Origin: Aradus depressus | Lineage: Eukaryota > Arthropoda > Insecta > Hemiptera > Aradidae | Direction: 5' to 3' | NCBI GenBank assembly: GCA_963662175.1 | Contig: OY759218.1 | Coordinates: 20,364,480 to 20,428,479 of the forward strand | Length of the DNA: 64,000 nucleotides | Part shown: piece by piece, positions 10,588 through 23,200 of the stretch | Layout of the letters: every line of letters begins with the position of its first letter | Position numbering within the stretch: the first letter of the stretch is position 1 | Translations under genes and position numbers: made by a program | The notes under the pieces: model-generated | Told to the model about the DNA's origin: nothing | Seen by the model: only the letters and a program-made list of their open reading frames with translations | The model's database searches: none

Positions 10588-13500
10588 CTGAAAAAAATTA
10601 AAAAAAAATTAGTGTGAAATCAATAAGAAATATACCAAATAAACACCAAAATAACAATTATAACAATTTGTAATGAAGAATAACTGAGTGCTTAATACTT
10701 TTTTTTCTAATTAAAGAAAGAGAAAAAGAAAATTCAATTAATTTGTTGTTCATGGCCATGACTGACTAATAGATAAATTGCATATTCTCTATTTTTCCTG
10801 TTTTCCTTCTATGGTTTTATTTAACTAAGCCCTTAGAGCCCGAATTACTTATTTTTGCCCGCCTAAAGTGAAATTCCACAAAAATATATACATATCATGT
10901 ACCGGTGTTGGCTTACTCCATCGCCAGAACAAAATTTAACACACCAAGCATTTATTTATTTTTATTTTATCTTATTTCTTTATGTATTTTTATTTTTATT
11001 CTTCTTCTCAAACTTTTCTTTTTAGCCCCTACTGTCTAAAATTAATTTTATTTCAAACCATGTCTGGGCATCCTCCCCCCTTTTTTTTTTCATAATCAAC
11101 CATCACAGTATTGTGCTCTGTCGATTTTATTAATCTATTTATTTTTTTCTTATTTATATACTCTTTTTTTTTTTTTTTCATTTTTTGACATTCTCTCTTA
11201 TTTATATAGCAGATACTTTTATTTATTTTTTCTTCATAATTAAGCTGATAATTTTATGTTATTTCATGTTAATCTTTTGTATATTTATATATTTTTAATT
11301 TCTAGTTTTCTCCAATGTAGCACTAATTTATTTATTTCATTCTACGACGTACTGTTACTATATTTCATTGTTTCCTTTTCTTTACTCGGTATGTATTTAT
11401 TCTTAGGGGACCTCGATCCCAGAATAATAAAATTTCTTTTCATTTAATTTTTTCTTTTCATTTTATTTCATTTTCACCTGAAAGAGCCTGTCGCCTGGCC
11501 TGGTAGGTTGTGCCTGAGGTGCCGAACTGGCTCCTGATGAAACAGAAGCTGCCTGAGTTTCCGAACTCTGGTTGATTTGATGAGTAATGATAGCATCAAT
11601 GAGACTGGCTGCTGTCAAGGTGGAACTATCTGAAGATCTTCCACGACTAGATTGATTTTCATTGCTGGAAAATTAACAGAAAAAAAAAACATATAAATAA
11701 TATTACAATTTTTTGATGCCATGCATCTTTTCCGACAGGATCAAAGTAAGTCCCAAATAATAAGATCTTAATGAAACAGAAAGACTTTACGGAAATGACG
11801 CAGTATAACCCTACAAAAAATATATTTTTGTATAAATTACAGATATCAAAAAAATGGCTATACCTCTGCTGTTCCTGAGGATTGTGTCCCCGCGGTGTGA
11901 TAGTGGCATGCTGGGAGGAGCCTTGGTCACGGTAGCCAGACACCTGCATCAATCGTTGGTCCACCACATGATGAGAGTCATGAAGAAGTCGCTGTTGAAA
12001 CCCGGACATGGCAGGCCGACTCACCCTCAGTTCAACATCTCTCGTGGGTAAATGCTGCTGGATATGACTCTCCCGATGTTTCGACGCCTGTTGCGAATGA
12101 TGTTCCCTTTCTCTCTCCCTTTCCCTTTCCCGATGCATTGACTCTCTCATAAACTCCTGTTGCCGTTGTTGCTCCTGCCGTTGTTGCTCCTGTTGCCGTT
12201 GCTGTTCCTGTTGTTGCCGTTGTTGCTCATGTTGCCGTTGTTGTTGATGATGATGATGCTCTTGTTGTTGTTGACGATGATACTGTTGTTGTTGAGATTC
12301 ACGTTCAACATGATGCGACTGCGGTTGCTGATAGTTTTCCCGAGCTGCATGAGAAGATACCTGCTCCCTCATGGCCTGACTGGATCGCTGTGATTCTGAC
12401 CTGTGATCGTTTTGCTGTTGATGATGTATTTTTTGAGAATACCTTTCTGCCTCTCTGCTAGAAAATCTGTAAAAAGGAATATATGAATAAAAGCAGGTGT
12501 GAGAAGTACACTCTGTTATTGTGAAACTTATAATTTTTAAAGGAATTAAATAATAGCAGGTAACTTGACCAGATGCGTTATGTTTCGGGAGGAAAAATCC
12601 TTTTACTTATTTTCGGTCAGCATTTCGAACTTTAAAACCGAAATTTTTCGACGTCGGAATTGTTTCTTCAATTTAGAGATATGATAGAGTTATTTGCGAA
12701 ATTTCACAAAAATCGGCCAAGTCTATACTCTATTATAAACAACTAGTCAATATAAACAACACTTTAAAAATTGAGATGAAAAACAAAAAAAAAAATACGA
12801 TATCATAGAAGTTCCACGTCAATAACATTAAAATAAGAAATATGTTAGAAATTACCTTTCATGAGGGCTGTCTCGGTTGAATCTTTCCCCAAGACCTTCA
12901 TGTAAATGTCTTTTATCATCCTGTAAGCTCTTGTGATCCGACATGGATATCCCAAGCGGGGGCGGTACAGGTAGACTGGGTTGCCTAACGGCCACGTCCA
13001 CCAGTGAGGAGAAAGCCTCATGCCCTGGAGGATAATGACTGACCCCCGGGGATGGAGGCTTGGTGTTATGTCGTTGGATTACCCCTTGCCTGGCGCTCGT
13101 TGGATAGTATAGTTTGTCTCTTCCGGTTCTAGAGCCAGTTGAAGCTCCAGTGCCATGCATCTGTTGAGAAGTTATATAATCATTCATGATGATTTGTCTC
13201 TGTTCCACATTGTAAGATGGAGGTCGGGGTGAGTAGAATCCTGTAGAAGACATTCCAGACCGTTTACCAAAGTATTCTGAGTTTGCGTACAGGGAGCTTC
13301 TATGATGTACAGGAGTTCCTAAAAATGAAAACTATATAAATACAAAGAAATCTATACAAATATGGATGAAACATTAATAGCTCTCAGGTCACATTCAGAG
13401 AGAAAAAATACCAAAAAACAAAACTTATTCAAGTCCACCAAACGTTTTTTACATGTATATCGATAATGAAACACCCTAGAGTGATGTGGTTTATTTTATT

Positions 13501-14245
13501 TGGTGGCGCTTTATGAATGTAGAAAACATCTCCTTTACTCCAGGCGCTATCATACTATTTGAAATGAGTTAACTCCAAATAAAAAAATATATATAAAACA
13601 TTCTTACTCTTTTAAATTTTACTTCATTTATACGAAAGATGGGCATTCTATCGAAAATTATCTTTTACAAAAAATGTTCCTGATTCAATTTCTGACAAAC
13701 GACAAACTGGGACCAACGCAGACAGAGTCGAAAGATGAAACTTATAGAATCCTAAATGTACTATTTAATATCGTCTCAAGATAACCTAAGTTGCCAAAGG
13801 AGGTTTTATTTCTCCCTCCTCATTGTACTCAACCGCATGATGTACATATCAACAAGTCATTTTCAGGGAATTGTCAGCTTGAAGGACCCTAAAAAGATCG
13901 CAACTCAATATTATGCCCGGTTCAAAAGTTATAAACCAATATGTCAGAAAAGACATGCATTCGATTTTTTAATTCATGGTTTTCCCACGTTTTGCTCAAT
14001 ATCTCAAAAAGGTTAGGTTAGACTGCGATCTGGGCGATGTAATATTCTGAAAGTTAATTCAATTTTACAAGAATTCATAGGTGGACGTTTCAAAACCGTT
14101 TATCAGGGACTGGGAAATCGAGGTTCAATTTTGTACATATTTTGCCTCCATCTCGAAACCTCTTCCAGAAATCGAAATTAAGGAACAATTTGACCTCATA
14201 TCAGCACTACTGCATCAGCAGTTACTGAACTATAGCAGTAACTGA

Positions 14246-14276
<31 letters not shown>

Positions 14277-17200
14277 TCCCCCACTCCTAGACTAATAAGT
14301 CAGCCTCCATTAGACCTATTGTATTGAACACCTTATATGTTTAATAAAATAAATTTCATTTATTAAAAACGATTTCTTTGGAAGTCCTGACATAACTTCG
14401 ACTAGAGTGGACGATGGTATTTGCAGGCTTACTAAATTTTCTTTTTAAACTAATTTTCATTAAAAAACCCAAAGAGCTTAAAAATGTAGCCGGAAGTTCA
14501 CCGTCTTACAGTCCGTATCAAAACGTTTGGACTTCAAGCAATATAATTCTTTTCAATGTTTTGATAAATCCTTACAGTCATCAACCATCTTAATCAGACG
14601 GACTAAAAAAAAACGGGAAAGAGGTCTTGAGCGAAAATATTGAGTCAAGACAATAATCTTAAAAACATATACAAAACTATCTATCATTCTCGCATCAGCT
14701 CTGACTTGCACATTTTCACATAACACTTAATTACCGTTGATTCTTTCACACGGTAAAAAAAAAAAAACAATAATTAGAAACCCAAATACCTTGAGTGATA
14801 GATCCGGCCTCTTTATGCTGCGGTGCCATCTGGTGTATAAGAGAGGCAGACGCCTGTTCATATCTGGTGGGAGTGTAGATGTTGGGGGAGGAAACAGGAG
14901 TACCGTGTATGATGGAACCACACTTAGCTGAGGAGGTGGTCGAGGTACTGCCCCCAGAACCACCTCCAGCACCAGCCACCCCACCACTCATAACTCCGGG
15001 TGACAGTTTCGGGGCCAGTGGCGGCACCAGCACTTGCTAAATAACAGAAAAAAAATTAGGAAAGACAAAAACAATTGACAATTATTGATGTAAAAGCCCA
15101 TGCCGCCCCCTCCCTTCCTTTTCTTTTCATCTTCCCTCAGGTGCGCCCCAATTTTTTACACCCAGGCGCATGTTGTGAGGAGTGCAACATAACTTTATTT
15201 CTGAATAGACTCCATAAAATGCTTATTATTTTTACTTTCTTAGCTATACGTAATAAAGTTCTGTAATCGGTCATCTATGTTGAGTTTTCATTGGGATTTC
15301 TGAACCCTCTGAATCCAGAAATGAAAGAAAACTTTCATGCATGAGAATGTCTATGGACAGAGAGTAATTCTCGACAGAATGTATATGCTACGGGTAAAGT
15401 TAGATTAACGGTTAAACCTAGGATTACCCGGGTAAACCTAGTAGTACCCGCTGCCGCTTGGTTAAAGTCCGAAATATAATTGAAATAGTTCACGTTTCGG
15501 GCTTTACCCAGGTAAAGTATATGTTAAAGCTAGAACCTGTACTACTTAAAATATAGGAACGACGGGAGAGGCAGATATATCGTCCCGCCGGCGGAACGCC
15601 GGCAAATACGCCCCCAAATTTTGTAATATTTCGATTTATGTTTGTTCTAGGAATTTATGTACCCAGATGAATGATTATCGCTGTTAGACAGCTTACAACA
15701 ATGGAAATTGAGGTGTGGTCGAGCTAATTAATAAGTACCTAATCTTTATAGTGGAACATACGTCCACTAATGGCCTTGTCATTATTAGTATACCCAACTT
15801 TAACCAAGCGGCAGCGGGTACTACGCAGTTTACCCGGGTAATCCTAGGTTTAACCGTTAATCTAACTTTACCCGTAACATATACATCCATGAAATTTTAT
15901 ATGCGAATCCAGAACATCGTCCAAAAGAAAGAGGAACTTAGAGGGGGTTCAACGCATAAACCCTAATAGTTATTAGCAGTTCCTGATATAATGAATGTTC
16001 GACACGACATTTTATGTAAGAATTGAGAAGTTCGCATGTAAAATCAATAATGAGAATGAAATAACTGTCTCTGTTCATAATGTAGACGCTGAAAAATAAT
16101 TCCATACTATAACACTATACGGTAGGCATATTACGTCCCACCAGTGGACACGTCTTATAGAAGAGAACGAAATTTACTGCAGCAGATAAGAACAAAGCTG
16201 TTGGGTTAACCCAAAATAATGTCACTTGCAATAATTCGTAGCCTCTATTCCCACATTTCGTTATAATTTTCACGAAAATCTATTGAGTTAAATTCGATGA
16301 AATACTGTAATTAGATGATTACAATAAATAGCGAAAGAATATACCTGATGAAAGAAGCTCTGTTGATCGGAGGGCTGTGATACCCGGAAAACAGTGGCAG
16401 GGTTTTGGGAAGAGAGCTGCAGCGGTTGATGCGATTTTGAAATTTGTCCGTTATTGTTACTTTCTTTAGGCTTCTTGATACTTAGGTCCAGGGTCACTCC
16501 CTCGGATTCTCTCGGCTCCCTCATAGCTTGCTGGACCTAGACACAAAATAAAGTTTTAGCATGTAGACGAAGGGACTGACCTTCTGCGAGAAAACACACA
16601 TTGATATCCACTGCCTTGCTTTCATCGCAGCTCCGTCATATGCACTACATCTCTACTAGAATTTCTACACTCATCTCTGTTAGTATCCCAGCTAACAGAT
16701 TACCGTTTATACGATTAGCTCAATTATAACAAACAAAGTTACACGCAGAGTGAACTAGCTTGAATCACATACAATTAAAAAATATAAAGAAAACGAATGT
16801 TATTTTAAAAATATTGTCTTGTTTCACAAGATATATAAATTATATGGGAGTACATTCGGTATTGCTACCACATCTTCAGCCCCCACGGGGTTTTTCCGTC
16901 TAGGAGAGGTACAGTTATGTCTTAAAATATGGAAAACATTAAAAATAAAATTTCGTCTCAAATTGAAATCTTAATAGAAGAAAATTTTTTTAAATAGTAT
17001 GTGTTGATTAAAATACAAAAATATATGCATTTTTGAAATACATCGAAGATGATAATAATTTATTACTATTTACTATCTCCCATATCGCTGCCTGAGTTCA
17101 ATAGTGGCACTACGTCCTACCCCCTCGAGTTCAAAAGTGACACTATACCAAAAACATTGTTTCGAGATAAATGAGTTTAAAGTTTTCTATGCACTTTGGC

Positions 17201-20200
17201 TTAAGTTCCTGTTGTTATTTTTCGTCGTAATAAATTCCAAATGGTCCCATATAATCCCCTAGGATTTCAAAATTTGGGTTCCGCAGGCATTTTTGATTTT
17301 TTTCCTTCATTGTCATTGTTATTAGGACTTAACCGTTCTTGTGGCGCATAGTGCCACTATTGAAGTAAGAAAACACTTGTTAGTCCTGGGGATATGATGA
17401 AACGACACTAACTAATTTTTTCAAATCTCAATTTAATTGCAAAATGGGTAATTATAACATAATAATTGTAACAAAAGGTCATAAAAATGTTAAGCGCAAA
17501 AAAGATCAAAGTTGGCTATCGCAAAAATACCTACTCGCAAAACCAATTTTACACAATATCTTTGATTATTGCATTATTCGTAACAGTCTCTTGTACGATT
17601 ACCAATATTAGGCAATGAGTAATTATAGGTACATAAGTCTTCACAATGAAACAAGTTATTATGGCAAAACATTTATTGTCATCTACATAACAAAAAAAAT
17701 AAACTCCATCCTGAAATTTGGTCAAATTTAACTGAAACATCGAGAAACTCAACTTTTAATAGTCTATAACTCTTTACTCAGACGAGCAATTTTTTATTTA
17801 TTTTTTTGTTAACATAACAGCTATGGTAATGAATCAATACACAGTCACTAGTTGGTAACTCCTGTTTACTAGTAGGAAACTAACTTTTGAAACTACAAAA
17901 TCACTTAAAGCTTTCGAAGTAATGAGGCTCATTAATTATTTTAAGATATATAATTATAATTATCACAGTAGTTTTAAGTAATATTTAGGAACTTTAAACC
18001 ACCTTATTTGGCAACTAAGTTAATAGTATGTAGAAAGCAGGTACACATGAGTCTTTTACTAAAGGTAACTATGAAAAGAAACAGGAAGAGGAAAGAACAC
18101 GATAAATACAAAATCAATTAACACTGTTGTGAATGGAAAGTATCATTGCTCCTCAATTTTCTGGCTGAATTTCGATTGCTTATAAAAAACATGATGAACA
18201 TTAGGTATTGCTTGAGTATTGCAAAGTGATTGTAAATCATCATATTTTTTCTTTGAAATAGGTCGCGGTTGTCGGTACGCACTTTTAATTTGGAAACAAC
18301 TGAGTATCTTCAGTTCATTGGTTCGCGAGGAACGAATAGGTCTTCTGACAACTACAGATCGGAATTCCTCTTGCTCGTAGGAAGTTTTGAAATAAAAATG
18401 GTCAGTACTCCCTTTTTCAACACGTAACACTCGAATATCATTGAAATTAAATGAGTTTCCGTTCACGTCAACATTGTAATTATTTGTGGTTGAATCAGTC
18501 AGATGTTTCAAGCCTAAAAAATCTTTGTACCCTAGCTCATTTACTTTGAAAGGAGATCCATTCTTTCTTATAGGGTCACTATTGCACGGAGACTTTGAGT
18601 CAAACGCACATTTCTAAAATCGGCACTAATGCTCTCTAGCGGTGAATAAAATAAACTGGGGCCTATGACATTTTTTCTACGCTTAAACACCATCCCAGAA
18701 AACTCTCTGGTGGTCATAATTCAAAACTCGAAAATTCGGGATAATGCCACTATTGAACTCAAGGGGGTAGGACATAGTTTCACTATTGAACTCAGGCAGC
18801 GATATAATTTATACATCTTGTGAAATCGACAATATTTTTCTTAAAAACATTCGTTTTTCTTTGCATTTTTTATTAAGTGCTTCACAATATCTCTGCGAAA
18901 AATGTTAAGTATCACTTACAATTAGTAAAATAAGTGAACTGTACCTGTACAACTACAAGGCCCTCCTTAGGTATCTCCTGTTGATGTGAGTGAAGTGTGT
19001 TCACTACCGATACAGTGGCCAAAGAATTCTCAACAGGACGACTGCCCTTGTCTCTTTGTGTAGTTCGGAGGATGTTGTGTTCCGACTTGAGTATTGAAGA
19101 AATGGTTGGAGGTCCTCCAGGATTACTCACAGTTTGGACTTGACCTGAATAATGTCAAGAACAAATAATTAGTAAATTATAATTAAGGACAGCAGAATTT
19201 CTCGACTGTGTATTTATATTTAAATAGTTTAGTATTATCAAATAAATTTCAATGTTACTCATTCATATTGGTAAAATTGGAGTAATAAATTCTTTAAATT
19301 TCCATTTTCACACTTTGGTAGGCACAACTACCACGTTGTTTTGCAATAAAACCCACTGCAGCTCGTGAACAAAAAATAACATCCCAACTTTTTTGGGGAT
19401 TGAATAGACAAAGTTAGCTTTAATTTGAACTATGTTTGAAAAAATCGGAGATGACATATTTTAGAAAAATGTATTTTTAAAGTTAATGCCTCTAAATAGA
19501 TTTCTCAATTGTCAAAAAGTATAGAGAATATTGAAAAGAAAGATACCACAAAATTTCTAACCAACTATTTTTTTTTAAAGAAGAACAGCGAGTCTATACA
19601 AATAAAACTAGCTGTAGAGCCGCCCGACGTTACCCGACAATGTGGTGTCCACAGATTTTAATATTAGCTCACAGGAAGCTGGATAACGTCCAGAAATTCT
19701 TAAAATGTACAATGTATTGAGAATCATATAAATAACTTTAAACATAGAGTTTGGAAATAGTAATGTCTGCCATTTCATGATCATAGGTTTGTGCATTGGC
19801 CCGGACAACGCCTGGAATGCAGCTAGTAATAAGTAAAATAACCTTGATTCTTCATAAGCTGCATCTCTATGACTCCCAGCATTAGATCTTTAACAGTCAA
19901 CGGAGAGGATGATTGTTCCTCCCTCTTCGGGGAGATGATCCTGGAAGGAGGAGGTTCCATTTCTCCACCACCCTGGCCCTCATCTGCTGTCTCCTGCCAA
20001 CAGATGAACACACTTAGAAGACATTCCAACTAAGCGAAAGAAGATGGCAACCTGTAGATAGCCCGTCGTCGCTAATTACAAAGCATAGACATCAGTTGAT
20101 CCCACGTAAAGTACAAAAGGAAATTATGTTCAAAAAAAATTGTTAAAAAATCACTTTTATTCACCCCAGTTCGAAATACAGAGAACAAAACCGAAAAAAA

Positions 20201-23200
20201 GTACGTATCTGGGAAGTGTTCTACAAAAAGTATTTGGGTTTATAATAAAATTAAATCATAATTGAATTTACTACATTTTTATATTCATTATTGTTTTTTT
20301 GACAGTGACTTTTTAAGGAAGTGATTCCAGGCACATGCTTATTGGAGTTCTTTAATTATTTTCAGCCTCCTAAATATTCCAGAAATTTGGTGCACTCTCG
20401 AGTTACCCTGCACATAAACATAAATTACAACAAGAAAGGCAGTACAACGTAAAAAAATAAAATATTGCGTCCGGTTTTAGCACAGAATAGATGTAAGAGA
20501 AATATGTAGTTGCAGTTATGCGGATATCTGAGAGACACCAAAAACAAACAACGTCCATGACAGGGGAAAAAAAGTCAATGTCCACTAGCCACCTAACGGG
20601 AAATTGATTCTTAGAGTAGACATTGAAAAGAAGTGTAAAAACACATTTACATCAAGCAGTAAAAAGGTGCGCATGCGTCGAAAGGAGAAGAGAAGAGGTA
20701 AGTGCAACCACATTGAACAATAAATTTTGAGATTAGTACGTAGACTATGAAAGTTCAGCATTAAAAATTCGAAATTCAAACAGAACCAATTTGTTTTTTT
20801 GTTTTTTTTTGCGATTTTCTCAGTTATATCGGTATATTATAACCAAAATTCAAAACAATTTCAAAAATACATAAAAAATATGGCACAGTCAACACAATTC
20901 AAGATAAATACATACACTTTCGAACTAATAAAAGACATTTCTTATTAAAATGATTGAAAATCAAAATCAGATAGAGCCAATTTTTTCATAATATTTTACA
21001 AATTCAGTAATGAACCAGGAATTTTAGGAAAAATATAGGAAAAAATTGATACAGAGCTGAATTTTGGTAAAGAGTAGTTTAACATTAAAATATATATTAT
21101 ATCCTTTTTCTGGAGCAATAGACACATTCAAAAGACATGAATGGCATGAAAAGTAATGAACGATAAGTAACAACTTTTCAAAAGATTCCCGAAACATTGA
21201 GGTTAGTCCAGCTTTCTATAAGACATTAACATTTTCACAATTCACCACACCAAAGAACTACAAACGCATGACAATAGGTTAGAAACGACACACTGGCATT
21301 TCTATGAACATAGACTTGAACACTCTATGAGCCCTATTTTGGCTTCATAATAAAGCACTTAATTTAAAATACTGTAAATTATTTTTGTTAAATATATGTT
21401 ACTGTGAAAGTGGAATGTCAGATAGTGCATACAGTCCTTAGTGACTATTCAAACCACTAAATTGAGGGGGGAATGTTAACAATGAATATTTTTAAAAAAA
21501 CATTAATTTGTGGATGTATACAGTTACATAGCAGTACTCAGAGATTGTGAAACTGTGTGAAAGGGGAATTAAGAAACTTGTTTTTCTCCGCAGACCACAC
21601 GAGACAGGTAGAGACATACGTGTTAGTTCCATTATTAGGTCTCGATTTACAATGAAAAATAAAAAATAAACCTAAGGGTGGTTGTCCACCAAACCAACCC
21701 AACTGAAATATGATCTGTTGGTTGCGAGCACGATTTCAGTATGACTAGGATCGTGAGGGTGTGTCCACCGGGACGATGTCGATCAGCCGACCAATTCGGC
21801 TATATTCAATTGAAAATAGATAACAGACAGCCAGGATTCAGGTCGTTATTCTACTGAAAATTACCTTCTTCACTACAGCTTCAGTTCAGGTCCTACTGAC
21901 TACGCCAGAATTGTAAGTTATTTCTAATAAATATAATGGTTATAAAATATTTCAATTATAGTATTAGAAATAACTTACTATGTTATCACGTGAAAAGGAC
22001 GCTGTTGTATTGGGCGTATTTTGCGAGGTCAGTTTTGTAAACGTAAATTTTGGACGCATCCATACACAGAAAAAAATCGTGAGAGATACATATGTAATCC
22101 TCAGAGAGGGCGCTGGTAGCTCAGAGGTATGCGTGTTTGCCTTCTCAGCTCAAGATCGTGGGTTCGAAACCCGGCCGAGGCCTTAGTTTATTTTATCATA
22201 AACTAAGCACGCCGTCCTTGGGATGGGACGTTAAGCGATGGTCCCGAGCATGTACGATGTCAGGTACTCGTTAAAGACCCCTGGCCTAGGTGAATAAAAA
22301 TTTAGGGTAGGCAAAATTTAGGACTCCCACAGCAGAGTCGGGCTCTACCAGAGTGACGAAAGAGCGCTCTGGTAGTAGGCGATATGACCTCTTAGCTAAA
22401 GCCCGGGCATGAGTCATAATAACTAACTACTGTAAAATTGTAGAGGAACTCATATTGTTTGACTTCACAAACATATGTTTGTGGGGAATTCGTTTTCAGC
22501 CACCATCTTTTGTAACCAATCAACTGCACTTTGTAAACGGAAGATCATGCAAGACACGACCTGTAATTAAGAAATTATAGGAAACTTGGTTGGGCCACTC
22601 GAACCGACTATGATCCAGCATACAGCGTCATCTCCCAACCGTCGGGAGCATCAGGGGACAAAGCCCAATCCATTGTATGTGCATTTGTATTGTCGCCCGA
22701 CAGGTCAGTTTGGTGGACAATCTGCCTTACATTCCACTGTTCTCTTCGAACACGAAACCAAGCTTTTTCATTGTGTAGAAAACAAGACATCAACTAAAAC
22801 AATAACTATGCTAAAAATAGTTTAAATATTAAATGAAGGTGAAATGAATGAAGGATGAACATTAGAGTTGACAGTATTTTACACTACTTATTAAAAATCT
22901 TTTAATGCAATATTAAATTAAATCAACACGTCAACACATAATTTATAGCCTGGCCACTTACATATTCGAAGCATGAAACGCCAACTACTCAAAAACCGAG
23001 ACCCTACTCAAAATGGTAACTTGTAACACTATATCAACAAAGCTAGAAAACTAAGAAGTAACTTCCACGGACAACACCGGATACCTCAGCTAGTAGCCAA
23101 TATTTTAAAATATATGTAACAATTAATCGTTATTATGGGTCAAACAATATCTCTATAGATAGATATTGTTTGACCCATTGCGAATCAAACAATCAACACG

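Noticed and set aside
12147..12393. Open frames in other phases over the Q-rich exon (poly-N minus frame, poly-L plus frame)
   Set aside because: They are shadows of the CAA/CAG repeat of Smr exon 15, whose phase is fixed by both neighbouring exons.
13756..14016. Plus-strand 86-codon frame in an Smr intron
   Set aside because: No splice context, no motif and composition like the surrounding intron.
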